From Pseudorhizobium tarimense (GTDB lineage: Bacteria; Pseudomonadota; Alphaproteobacteria; Rhizobiales; Rhizobiaceae), in contig NZ_JALJRA010000023.1 of assembly GCF_022968135.1 (NCBI RefSeq), positions 1 through 62,732 of the forward strand: DNA of 62,732 nucleotides, in the 5' to 3' direction. This document shows positions 18,806 to 27,515 of this stretch, piece after piece; position 1 is the first letter of the stretch; the number at the start of each line of letters is the position of its first letter. The position numbers were made by a program, and so were the translations under genes. The notes under the pieces are model-generated. The model was given only the letters and a program-made list of their open reading frames with translations, ran no database searches and had not been told where the DNA came from.

Positions 18806-20233
18806 ATGACAAAGAAGATCATTCCCGTGATCATGGCGGGTGGCAAGGGCACGCGGCTGTGGCCGCTGTCGCGGGCAAGCGCGCCGAAGCAATTCATCCA
18901 GTTCGTCGGCGATCGCACGCTGTTCCAGGCAACCCTGTCGCGCGTCTCCGATCCGGATCTTTACGAGCCGCCGGTGGTTGTCACCAACGAGGATTTCCGC
19001 TTCCTCGTCGCCGAACAGGCGCGCGAACTGGGCGTCACGCTCGCCGGCACGCTGCTAGAGCCGATGGCGCGCAACACCGCAGCGGCCATCGCCGCCGCCG
19101 CCGCCTTCGTGGCAGACCGGTCAGGCGAGGATGCGGTGCTGCAGGTGCTTGCCTCCGATCACGAGATCGTCGCCGACGAACGCTATTTCCAGGCCATTCA
19201 GACCGCCCGCGATACGGCCCGCGCCGGCAAGCTCGTGACCTTCGGCATCGATCCCGCCGAACCTGCGACCGGCTACGGCTACATCGAGATCGGCCAGGCG
19301 CTGCCCGGTGGCGCCCATGCCGTGAAGGCCTTCGTGGAGAAACCCGTGCTGGCGGAAGCCGAGCGCATGCTGGCACAAGGCGGCTTCTACTGGAACTCCG
19401 GCATCTTCATGTTCACCGCAGGCCAAGTGCTGCAGGAGATGGAGGCCTATGCGTCCGAGGTTGCGGCTGCCGCCCGGGAGTCCGTCGAAAAGGCCGTGGC
19501 CGACCTCGACTTCATCCGGCTCGATGCCAGCGCCTTCGCCAGAAGCCCGGATATCTCGGTCGACTATGCGATCATGGAGAAGACCGGCAATGCTGCCGTC
19601 GTCCCCTCCTCCTTCACGTGGTCCGATCTCGGCAGCTGGGATGCGGTGTGGAAGCTTGGCGCACGCGACGAAGCTGGCAACGTCACCTCCGGCAACGCAA
19701 CGCTCCTCGACACCAAGAACTCCTTGGTGATGTCGCGCACCAGCCATCTCGCCGTCCAGGGATTGGAAAATGTCGCGGTGATCGCGAGCGAGGATGCCGT
19801 CTATGTCGGCAGGCTGGAGAACAGCCAGAATGTCGGCAAGCTGGTCAAGCAGCTCGCCGCCGCCAAGGCCACCTCTGCACTGACCCAGTCGCATCCTACG
19901 TCCTATCGTCCCTGGGGCGGCTATACTTCGATCCTGAACGGCGACCGCTTCCAGGTAAAGCGCCTCTTCGTCCTGCCCGGCAAGAAGCTGTCGCTGCAGA
20001 AGCATCACCATCGCTCCGAACACTGGATCTGCGTCAAGGGCACCGCGGAAGTGACGGTCGGCGACGAGGTGAAGACGGTGCGCGAGAACGAATCCGTCTA
20101 CATTCCCCAAGGCGAACTGCACCGGCTTGCCAACCCAGGCAAAATCCTGCTCGAGATGATCGAGGTGCAGACCGGCTCCTATCTTGGCGAAGACGACATC
20201 ATCCGCATCGTCGACGAATTCGGCCGCAGCTGA
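18806..20233 (+). CDS. manC: Mannose-1-phosphate guanylyltransferase / mannose-6-phosphate isomerase
   Basis: A 475-residue bifunctional type-II PMI enzyme. The N-terminal nucleotidyltransferase has PVIMAGGKGTRLWPLSR (pyrophosphorylase loop) and VKAFVEKP; the C-terminal cupin from about residue 350 has YRPWGGYTSI, KHHHRSEHWICVKGTAEVT and IPQGELHRLANPG, the metal-binding isomerase motif. It supplies GDP-mannose for surface polysaccharide. An AAGGCGGGCG stretch precedes the ATG. It stands alone, with 98 bp to the next gene. Confidence 0.94.
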   Translation: MTKKIIPVIMAGGKGTRLWPLSRASAPKQFIQFVGDRTLFQATLSRVSDPDLYEPPVVVTNEDFRFLVAEQARELGVTLAGTLLEPMARNTAAAIAAAAAFVADRSGEDAVLQVLASDHEIVADERYFQAIQTARDTARAGKLVTFGIDPAEPATGYGYIEIGQALPGGAHAVKAFVEKPVLAEAERMLAQGGFYWNSGIFMFTAGQVLQEMEAYASEVAAAARESVEKAVADLDFIRLDASAFARSPDISVDYAIMEKTGNAAVVPSSFTWSDLGSWDAVWKLGARDEAGNVTSGNATLLDTKNSLVMSRTSHLAVQGLENVAVIASEDAVYVGRLENSQNVGKLVKQLAAAKATSALTQSHPTSYRPWGGYTSILNGDRFQVKRLFVLPGKKLSLQKHHHRSEHWICVKGTAEVTVGDEVKTVRENESVYIPQGELHRLANPGKILLEMIEVQTGSYLGEDDIIRIVDEFGRS

Positions 20234-20309
20234 GCCATACTCATTCACCTGATAAAATTTGAAACGTGCCGCCAGCGGCACCCTTGTCCCTTCACGCAGT
20301 TAATGCTAA

Positions 20310-20323
20310 TGACTGTCCAGTCA
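20310..20323. promoter_or_regulatory. TetR-type operator at the start of the efflux operon
   Basis: TGACTG-TC-CAGTCA (20310-20323) is a perfect 6+6 inverted repeat with a further half-site GTCA directly after it. It ends nine bases before the tetR start codon. TGACTG/CAGTCA half-sites are typical of TetR-family repressors of efflux genes, so autorepression of the tetR-hlyD-ABC operon is likely. Confidence 0.65.
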
Positions 20324-20331
20324 GTCACCAT

Positions 20332-20973
20332 ATGGATTTGGTAGCGACCGTGCTGGAAAAGCCGAGACGGAAGATCGATCCCGAACAACGCCGGGCGGAG
20401 ATAATGCAGGCTGCTTTCTCCTGCTTTGCCGAACGAGGCTTTGCTGGCACGCGCATGGAAGACGTCGCGGCGAAGGCGGGCATTGCCAAGGGCACGGTCT
20501 ACCTGCACTTCCCGGACAAGGAGGCGCTGTTCATCTCGCTCGTTTCAGGTGTGGCGTCGCCCATTCTCGATCAGGTCGGTGCGGCCGTGGAGCAGCAGGC
20601 CATGCCACCGCGCCAAATGTTGGAGATGTTTTACCGGTTGTTTCAGCAAGAGGTTCTCGATACCGAGCGCCGCCACCTGCTTCGCCTCATCATCGGCGAG
20701 GGTTCATCCTTCCCGGCTGTCACGGAATACTACCACCGCGAGATCATCTCCAACGGCATCCGCATCCTGCGGATCCTGCTGGAGCGTGCCGCCAGCGCGG
20801 GCAGCCTCCGCAACCCAGCCATCGTCGAGACACCGCAGCTGATCATGGCGCCCGCTTTGATGACGATCATATGGCGAAGCCTCTTCGAGGCCTATGAACA
20901 TCTCGATGCAGACCGGCTGTTTGCCAATTTTCTGGATACGCTGTTCCTGCCCGAGAAGGGAGAAACGCCATGA
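20332..20973 (+). CDS. TetR-family transcriptional regulator of the adjacent efflux system
   Basis: About 213 residues from ATG 20332; an in-frame GTG at 20266 would translate through the operator and is unlikely. Residues about 15-62 form the TetR helix-turn-helix (RRAEIMQAAFSCFAERGFAG, then TRMEDVAAKAGIAKGTVYLH with FPDKEALF). The remainder is a ligand-binding domain with a TetR_C_33/AefR-like pattern. There is no ribosome-binding site between operator and ATG, so translation may be leaderless. The stop codon overlaps the hlyD start (ATGA), so it is the first gene of a four-gene operon. Confidence 0.9.
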   Translation: MDLVATVLEKPRRKIDPEQRRAEIMQAAFSCFAERGFAGTRMEDVAAKAGIAKGTVYLHFPDKEALFISLVSGVASPILDQVGAAVEQQAMPPRQMLEMFYRLFQQEVLDTERRHLLRLIIGEGSSFPAVTEYYHREIISNGIRILRILLERAASAGSLRNPAIVETPQLIMAPALMTIIWRSLFEAYEHLDADRLFANFLDTLFLPEKGETP

Positions 20974-21935
20974 GGAAGATCGTCGCGGTGACGGTCCTCA
21001 CCGTACTGGCCATTGCCGCGTTGCCGTTTCTGCTCCCGCACGAGGAAAGCCGCCCTTACCAGGGATGGGTGGAGGCCGACATGCGGATGATCGGTGCGGA
21101 AAGCGTCGGCCGCCTCACGTCCCTTGCCGTCGAGGAAGGGGCGACTATCACCGCCGGAGAGCCTCTGTTCGCACTCGATGACACCATCGAACGCGCCACA
21201 CTGGCCGCCGCTGAAGCAAACCTTGCAGGCGCGCAAGCCGAGCTCAACCTTGCCCGCGTGGCGCAGAAGCGGCCGGAAGAGGTGGATGTGTTGCGCGCTG
21301 CCGAGCGGGAGGCGGATGCCCGGCTGGCGCTCTCCGTCCGGGAACTGGAGCGGATGCAGGCTCTGGTGCGCCAGGGTAGTGGTACGCGCGCCGACCTGGA
21401 TGCGGCAACCGCCACCGAAGCGGCCAATCGCGCAGCATTGGACAGCGTGCGCAGCCAGATCACCCTTGCCACGCTTCCGGCACGCGATCAGGCCATCCAG
21501 CGCGCCGAAGAAGCCGTCCATGCGGCGGCCGCGCAGGTAAACTCGGCCAAGGCGTCGCTGTCGAAACGATCCATCGTCGCACCAGCACTAGGCACGGTGC
21601 AGACGATCTACTATCGACCCGGCGAAGTCGTTCCGGCGGGCCGCCCGGTGGTGGCGTTGCTTCCTCCCTCCGCCGTCCGCATCCGCTTCTTCGTGCCCCA
21701 AGACGTGCTGCCGGCGCTTGCTCTGGGCCAAATCGTCCGCGGCACCTGCGATGGCTGCGAGCCGTTCGAGGGCCGCATCAGCTTCATCGCCGACGAGGCC
21801 GAGTATACGCCCCCCGTCATCTTCAGCAGAGAAGAGCGTGCCAAGCTCGTCTATGGCATTGAAGCGCTCCCGGCTCGGCCGAAAGCGCTTCGGGTCGGTC
21901 AGCCGGTGGATGTGGTGCCGGGGACACTTCGGTGA
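20970..21935 (+). CDS. HlyD/EmrA-type periplasmic adaptor of an ABC efflux system
   Basis: A 321-residue membrane-fusion protein anchored by one helix (IVAVTVLTVLAIAALPFLL). Two lipoyl/barrel-sandwich halves (GRLTSLAVEEGATITAGEPL and KRSIVAPALGTVQTIYYRPG) flank an alpha-helical hairpin of about 100 residues rich in Ala, Glu and Arg. It resembles YbhG/YhiI of YbhFSR exporters. It overlaps tetR by four bases and the ATPase gene by one, consistent with coupled translation. It bridges the inner-membrane transporter to an outer-membrane channel encoded elsewhere. Confidence 0.9.
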   Translation: MRKIVAVTVLTVLAIAALPFLLPHEESRPYQGWVEADMRMIGAESVGRLTSLAVEEGATITAGEPLFALDDTIERATLAAAEANLAGAQAELNLARVAQKRPEEVDVLRAAEREADARLALSVRELERMQALVRQGSGTRADLDAATATEAANRAALDSVRSQITLATLPARDQAIQRAEEAVHAAAAQVNSAKASLSKRSIVAPALGTVQTIYYRPGEVVPAGRPVVALLPPSAVRIRFFVPQDVLPALALGQIVRGTCDGCEPFEGRISFIADEAEYTPPVIFSREERAKLVYGIEALPARPKALRVGQPVDVVPGTLR

Positions 21936-22870
21936 TGCAGCCTGCGGCCGTGGAAAACGTCATTGACGTCCAGCATCTCACCAAGAGCTTTGATGGGCGC
22001 AAGGTGGTGGACGACCTAACGATGTCTGTCCGCAAGGGCCGCATCCACGGCTTCCTCGGGCCGAACGGGTCGGGCAAGACGACGACGATCCGCATGCTCT
22101 GCGGGCTGCTGACGCCGGACAGTGGATCCGGCACTTGCCTCGGCCTCGACATCCTGACCGAGGCAGAGCGAATACGCCGCCGCGTCGGCTATATGACGCA
22201 GCGCTTCTCGCTCTACCAGGACCTCTCGATCCGGGAGAACCTCGAATTCGTCGCCCGCGTCTACCAACTTCCTGCTCCGCGTCAGAAGGCCTCCGAAGCG
22301 ATCGGGCGGCTCGGCCTCAAGGGACGCGAGAACCAGCTCGCCGGCGAGCTCTCAGGCGGCTGGAAACAGCGTCTTGCGCTTGGCGCCTGCATTCTTCCTG
22401 AACCCGCACTCCTGCTTCTCGACGAACCAACCGCCGGGGTCGACCCGAAGGCGCGGCGCGACTTCTGGAACGAGATACACGCGCTTGCCGCCGACGGGCT
22501 CTCGGTGCTGGTCTCCACCCATTACATGGACGAGGCCGAGCGCTGCCACGAGATCGCCTATATCGCCTACGGCAAGCTTCTGGCGAAGGGTACGGTGGAG
22601 GAGGTCATCGCCGGAACCGGGCTTCGCACCTGGACCGTCTCCGGCCCGGAAGTTCACGCCCTTCAGGCCGAACTGGAGACGCTACCGGCTATCGACATGA
22701 TCGCCCCCTTCGGTGCAAGCCTGCACGTGGCCGGGCGCGATGAGGAAGCTCTCGCACAGGCGATCCACCCCTTCCGAAGCCGCCCCAGCCTGCACTGGAA
22801 GCGCGGCCAGCCAACGCTGGAGGATGCCTTTATCGATCTCATGCGCCAGTCTCAGGACAATTTCCAATGA
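21935..22870 (+). CDS. ABC transporter ATP-binding protein (drug/YbhF type)
   Basis: A 311-residue ABC ATPase: Walker A GPNGSGKTTT, Q-loop MTQRFSLYQD, signature LSGGWKQRLALG, Walker B LLLLDEPTAGVD and H-loop STHYMDEA. One nucleotide-binding domain is present, so it must dimerise. The C-terminal 80 residues are the usual DUF4162-like tail of ABC-2 exporters. ATG 21935 overlaps the hlyD stop (TGATG). It partners the permease encoded immediately downstream. Confidence 0.92.
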   Translation: MQPAAVENVIDVQHLTKSFDGRKVVDDLTMSVRKGRIHGFLGPNGSGKTTTIRMLCGLLTPDSGSGTCLGLDILTEAERIRRRVGYMTQRFSLYQDLSIRENLEFVARVYQLPAPRQKASEAIGRLGLKGRENQLAGELSGGWKQRLALGACILPEPALLLLDEPTAGVDPKARRDFWNEIHALAADGLSVLVSTHYMDEAERCHEIAYIAYGKLLAKGTVEEVIAGTGLRTWTVSGPEVHALQAELETLPAIDMIAPFGASLHVAGRDEEALAQAIHPFRSRPSLHWKRGQPTLEDAFIDLMRQSQDNFQ

Positions 22871-24009
22871 CGGCGGGAAACGGCAGAAACCTCTCCCTTC
22901 ACCGCTTCTGGGCGATGATGGTGAAGGAATCCATCCAGATGACCCGCGACCGCATCACGCTCGCGACCATGATCATCATTCCGGTCATGCAGCTCCTGCT
23001 CTTCGGTTTTGCGATCAACACGACGCCGCACAACCTGCCGACGGCGATCCTGATGCGGGAGAACAGCGATGTCGGGCGCTCAATCCTAGCCGCTCTGCAG
23101 AACACCGACTTCTTCGAGATCCGCTCCGTCGTCACCCGTTCCGAGGAGATGGATGAACTCTTGCAATCCGGCGAGGCTCTCTTCGTCGTGGAGATTCCCG
23201 AGGGGTTTGAACGCGCAGTCCGGCGGGGCGAGACGCCGTCATTGCTCGTCGCGGCCGACGCCACCGATCCCGTCGCGTCAAGCTCTGCACTGGGCGCTCT
23301 GTCCGGCGTCGTCTCGACTGCCCTCTCCCACGACCGCCAGATCACCTTTGCCGAACCGTCGCAGCCGCCGTTCGAGATCGTCCAGCACCGCCGCTATAAT
23401 CCCGCCGGCTCGTCCACGCTCAACATCGTGCCCGGTCTGCTGGGAACGATCCTCACGATGACGCTCCTGATCTTCACCGCGCTTGCCGTCACCCGCGAGA
23501 TTGAACGCGGCACGATGGAAAACCTGCTCTCGATGCCGATCACGCCGCTGGAAATCATGCTCGGCAAGATCGCCCCTTACGTGATCATCGGTCTCATTCA
23601 GGCGCTGATCATCATCGGCGCCGGGATCTTTGTCTTTGAGGTCCCGGTGTTAGGCGATCCGCTATCGCTGACTGCGATCACGCTGATCTTCGTCGTCGCA
23701 AACCTGTCGATCGGCTACACGTTTTCCACCATCGCCTCAAACCAGTTGCAGGCGGTCCAGATGGCGATGATGTTCTTCCTGCCCAACATCCTCCTGTCCG
23801 GATTCATGTTCCCCTTTGCTGGCATGCCGAACTGGGCCCAATGGATCGGCGAAGCGCTGCCCCTCACCCACTATATCCGCGTGGTTCGAGCCATCATGTT
23901 GAAGGGCGCTGGTATTGCTGAACTTGGCCCGGACACCGCCGCCCTCGCCGGCCTGACCTTCCTTGCGATGCTAATCGCCGTACGCCGCTTCCGGCGCACG
24001 CTTGATTAG
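22867..24009 (+). CDS. ABC-2 type permease of the efflux system
   Basis: A 380-residue ABC-2 membrane protein. One helix near residue 35 (LATMIIIPVMQLLLFGFAI) is followed by a large periplasmic loop of about 150 residues, then five helices (LLGTILTMTLLIFTALAVT, YVIIGLIQALIIIGAGIFVF and others). ITREIERGTMENLLSMPITPL-type residues (observed VTREIERGTMENLLSMPI) mark the coupling region. Overlaps the ATPase gene by four bases. Only one permease gene is present, so the exporter is presumably a homodimer, unlike the YbhS/YbhR pair. Confidence 0.9.
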   Translation: MTAGNGRNLSLHRFWAMMVKESIQMTRDRITLATMIIIPVMQLLLFGFAINTTPHNLPTAILMRENSDVGRSILAALQNTDFFEIRSVVTRSEEMDELLQSGEALFVVEIPEGFERAVRRGETPSLLVAADATDPVASSSALGALSGVVSTALSHDRQITFAEPSQPPFEIVQHRRYNPAGSSTLNIVPGLLGTILTMTLLIFTALAVTREIERGTMENLLSMPITPLEIMLGKIAPYVIIGLIQALIIIGAGIFVFEVPVLGDPLSLTAITLIFVVANLSIGYTFSTIASNQLQAVQMAMMFFLPNILLSGFMFPFAGMPNWAQWIGEALPLTHYIRVVRAIMLKGAGIAELGPDTAALAGLTFLAMLIAVRRFRRTLD

Positions 24010-24117
24010 CCACAGGATTCGAGGCGGTGACGCGAAGCTCACCTTGCTTTCCCTTGTCGCATTGCACACACTCGAATTCAATCTGAACGCGCCGGCCCTT
24101 GGGAGCCTGAACAACAT

Positions 24118-26523
24118 ATGGCAAAGGCACCGGCAGCGGATGTGGATCGGCAGCGCCGCGAGCCCGGTCTCGACTACATGCCCCTGCCCGGCATCGCCGA
24201 TGAGATGATGGATGGCGATGGCGGCGTCCGTTCCGTCTGGCAACAATTCACTGCCGCCCTAGCCGGTATGTCGCAGCACCAGCTGCACGAGCGTTTTGCC
24301 CGCGCCGATCGCTATCTCCGCGACGCGGGCGTCTTTTATCATTCCTATGCTTCCCAACCGAATGCCGAGCGCCACTGGCCGCTTTCGCACATCCCGGTCC
24401 TGATTGATGACCGCGAATGGGCCACCGTCTCGGAGGGGCTGATCCAGCGCGCCGAACTGATGGAGCATGTGCTCGCCGATATCTACGGCGAGAGTCGTCT
24501 CGTCCGGGAGGGTTCCCTGCCGCCGTCCCTCATCGGCTCCAATCCTGAATTCCTCCGGCCGATGGTTGGCGTCGAACCCGCGGGCGGCCACTACCTGCAT
24601 TTCTGCGCCTTCGAGATCGGCCGCGGCCCCGACGGCAAGTGGTGGGTGCTGTCGGACCGGACACAGGCGCCCTCGGGAGCGGGCTTCGCGCTAGAGAACC
24701 GCGTTGCCACGACGCGTTCGTTCTCCGACCTCTATGCGGAGATGCATGTCCACCGGCTCGCCTCCTTCTTCGGCAGTTTCCGGGACACGCTCCAGGCGCA
24801 ACGCTCCTCGCCCGATCATCGCATTGCCGTGTTAACCTCCGGCTCGGCCAACGAGACCTATTTCGAGCATGCCTACATCGCCCGTTATCTCGGCTTCATG
24901 CTGCTGGAGGGGGAGGATCTGGCGGTCGTCAACCGGCAGCTTATGGTCCGCACGGTGGCGGGCCTGAAGCCGATCGGTGTCCTGTGGCGCCGGCTCGATG
25001 CCTCCTATGCGGACCCGCTGGAGCTCGACCAGACCTCGCATATCGGCACGCCGGGAATGGTCGAGGCGCTGCGATCCGGCTCTTCCATGATGATCAATGC
25101 CCTCGGCTCGGGAATCCTGGAGACGCGGGCGCTGCTCGCCTTCACGCCAGCGATCGCGCGCCGTCTGCTGGGCGAGGACCTCAGGCTGCCGTCGATCGCC
25201 ACCTGGTGGTGCGGCCAGGCGGATGAGCGCGAGCACGTTGCCAAAAACATCGAGCGGATGGTGATCGGTCCCGCCTTCTCCACCCGCCCCTTCTTTGACG
25301 ACCAGGGACAATCGGTACTAGGCCGCTCCCTGCGCGAGACCGCGCGGGAGAGAGTCGCTTCATGGCTCGCCTCCGATGGAGCAAAGCTCGTCGGCCAGGA
25401 AGTCGTGACGCTGTCGACGACGCCGGCCTGCCAAGATGGAAAACTCACCCCGCGGCCGATGTCGCTGCGGGTGTTCGCTGCACGCACTGAGAAAGGTTGG
25501 CAGATCATGCCAGGTGGTTTTGCCCGCATCGGCGCGGGAGACGACGTCGCGGCGATCGCAATGCAAGCAGGCGGAACGGCAGCCGATGTGTGGATTGTCA
25601 GCGAGAGGCCGGTGGCGACACCGACCCTTTTGGCGCGTGAAGCAAGCGTCGAACGCGCCGCCCCCGGAAGCCTGCCAAGCCGCGCCGCCGACAACCTCTT
25701 CTGGCTCGGCCGCTATACCGAACGGGCGGAAGGCTCCTTACGCATCCTGCGCGCCTGGCACCAGCGATTTGCCGAAGCGGCCGATCCGCGCCAGCCGCTT
25801 CTGGCAGACGTTGTATGCTATCTCCAAGCGGAGGGCATCGATGCGGGATCGAGCGGTGTACCTGCGTCGCTCCTGCACAGCATCGAAAGCGCAAGCTACG
25901 CCGCGGGCAATATCCGCGACCGCTTCTCGCCCGATGGCTGGCTCGCCCTCACCGACCTTGCCCGCACCGCGCGCCGCTTCCACGAAACTGTCGGCCCCGG
26001 CGACGATGCAGCCCATGCGATGACCGTGCTCCTACGCAAGCTCGCGGGCTTTGCGGGGCTCGTTCACGAGAACATGTACCGCTTCACCGGCTGGCGCTTC
26101 CTGTCCATCGGGCGTTACCTGGAGCGTGGGCTGCACATGAGCCGGCTTCTCGGCCATATGTCTGGTCCGAACGCGCCAGACGGCGCCTTCGATATGCTGC
26201 TCGAGATCGGCGACAACGTGATGACCCATCGCCGCCGCTACAACGTCAGCACGACGTGCCTCACTGTTACCGACCTTCTGGCGCTCGATCCGGTCAATCC
26301 GCGCTCGATCCTGTTCCAGCTGAACGAGCTGCGCACGGAGATCGAGCAACTGCCGAACGCCTATGTCGACGGCCAGATGTCGCCGGTCTTCCGCGAGATC
26401 ATGCGCCTGCATTCCGGGCTTGCAGTGATGACGGCAGAGGACATGACGAAGGATGTCTACCTGAAGCTCGAGCGGGATATGGAGCAGCTGTCTGAAACTC
26501 TTGCCCGAACCTATCTGGCTTGA
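24118..26523 (+). CDS. Circularly permuted ATP-grasp protein fused to an alpha-E domain
   Basis: An 801-residue fusion. Residues about 25-480 are a circularly permuted ATP-grasp (CP_ATPgrasp/DUF404-407) domain: YASQPNAERHWPLSHIPVLI, EIGRGPDGKWWVLSDRTQAP (nucleotide-binding region) and LIGSNPEFLRPMVGVEP. Residues about 515-800 are an alpha-E domain (SRAADNLFWLGRYTERAEGS, then ENMYRFTGWRFLSIGRYLER). Both usually occur as separate adjacent genes; here they are one chain. The family is predicted to ligate or modify peptides, but the substrate is unknown. The transglutaminase gene follows after seven bases, so the two work together. Confidence 0.88.
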   Translation: MAKAPAADVDRQRREPGLDYMPLPGIADEMMDGDGGVRSVWQQFTAALAGMSQHQLHERFARADRYLRDAGVFYHSYASQPNAERHWPLSHIPVLIDDREWATVSEGLIQRAELMEHVLADIYGESRLVREGSLPPSLIGSNPEFLRPMVGVEPAGGHYLHFCAFEIGRGPDGKWWVLSDRTQAPSGAGFALENRVATTRSFSDLYAEMHVHRLASFFGSFRDTLQAQRSSPDHRIAVLTSGSANETYFEHAYIARYLGFMLLEGEDLAVVNRQLMVRTVAGLKPIGVLWRRLDASYADPLELDQTSHIGTPGMVEALRSGSSMMINALGSGILETRALLAFTPAIARRLLGEDLRLPSIATWWCGQADEREHVAKNIERMVIGPAFSTRPFFDDQGQSVLGRSLRETARERVASWLASDGAKLVGQEVVTLSTTPACQDGKLTPRPMSLRVFAARTEKGWQIMPGGFARIGAGDDVAAIAMQAGGTAADVWIVSERPVATPTLLAREASVERAAPGSLPSRAADNLFWLGRYTERAEGSLRILRAWHQRFAEAADPRQPLLADVVCYLQAEGIDAGSSGVPASLLHSIESASYAAGNIRDRFSPDGWLALTDLARTARRFHETVGPGDDAAHAMTVLLRKLAGFAGLVHENMYRFTGWRFLSIGRYLERGLHMSRLLGHMSGPNAPDGAFDMLLEIGDNVMTHRRRYNVSTTCLTVTDLLALDPVNPRSILFQLNELRTEIEQLPNAYVDGQMSPVFREIMRLHSGLAVMTAEDMTKDVYLKLERDMEQLSETLARTYLA

Positions 26524-26530
26524 GGCACCG

Positions 26531-27409
26531 ATGCGCTACGACCTTTCGCTTCACATGAGCTATGCCTACGACGTACCGGCCTCCAATGCCCGGCATATGA
26601 TCCGGCTGCTGCCCCTGGAGATTCCGGGTCGCCAGACGCTGCTGGACGGGTCGATCGACGTCTCCCCCTCGCCGGAAGATCGCACGACCTTCACCGACTT
26701 CTTCGGCCAGCCCGCCACCTCGATTCTCCTACGGGCTCCTCACGGCCGCCTCGATATCCGCATGCAGGCCCAGGTGCTGGTCGAGGATCTTCCCGCCCCC
26801 GCCGAAGTCTCCACGTCCTTGCAGGATCTCCCCAAGGAGCTGGCTGCTATCTGGTCGCTTGACCCGGCCTCCCCGCACCACCTGGCCGCACCGAGCGCCC
26901 GCACCCCAGATGTGCCGGAGATCTCTGCCTTCGCCAAGGAGATGGCGCGGCCGGAGCACACGATCCGGGAGGTGGCGGTTACGCTCTGCGACCGGATCCA
27001 CCGCGAGTTCGTCTACGACGGCAACGCCACCACGGTGGAGACCATGCCGCAGGAAGCCTTCCGGCTGCGGCGTGGCGTCTGCCAGGACTTCGCCCACGTG
27101 ATGATCGTCGCCCTGCGCAGCCTCGGCATTCCGGCAGGCTATGTCAGCGGCTTCCTGCGCACGATTCCGCCGCCGGGCCAGGAGCGCCTGGAGGGAGCCG
27201 ACGCCATGCATGCCTGGGTGCGGGTCTGGTGCGGCGAGCCGGCGGGTTACCTGGAACTCGACCCCACCAACAACATTCCCGCCGGCACGGATCACATCGT
27301 CGTCGCCTATGGCCGCGACTATGCCGACATCGCGCCCGTCGTCGGTGTTCTGAAGGGCTACGGAACCCAGAAGATCGAACAGGCGGTGGACGTCGTGCCG
27401 CTCGACTAG
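26531..27409 (+). CDS. Transglutaminase-like cysteine protease-fold protein
   Basis: About 292 residues from ATG 26531 (GAGG upstream), seven bases after the ATP-grasp stop. The N-terminal beta-rich domain (YDLSLHMSYAYDVPASNARH) and the transglutaminase core match the bacterial transglutaminase family. The catalytic triad is visible: Cys in RRGVCQDFAHVM, His in DAMHAWVRVWC and Asp in YLELDPTNN. It probably acts as an amidase, protease or crosslinker. It is cytoplasmic, as no signal peptide is seen. The ATP-grasp/alpha-E/transglutaminase trio is a widespread conserved cluster of unproven function. Confidence 0.9.
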   Translation: MRYDLSLHMSYAYDVPASNARHMIRLLPLEIPGRQTLLDGSIDVSPSPEDRTTFTDFFGQPATSILLRAPHGRLDIRMQAQVLVEDLPAPAEVSTSLQDLPKELAAIWSLDPASPHHLAAPSARTPDVPEISAFAKEMARPEHTIREVAVTLCDRIHREFVYDGNATTVETMPQEAFRLRRGVCQDFAHVMIVALRSLGIPAGYVSGFLRTIPPPGQERLEGADAMHAWVRVWCGEPAGYLELDPTNNIPAGTDHIVVAYGRDYADIAPVVGVLKGYGTQKIEQAVDVVPLD

Positions 27410-27515
27410 CCGCTCTCCGCCGATCGCTAAAATGCGACGCAATGGCTTAGCCGCTCCTCCATCACTTCTTGCTAATGCTGCGCCGACGTTCAGCTGGATG
27501 GACAGGAAGATGGCG

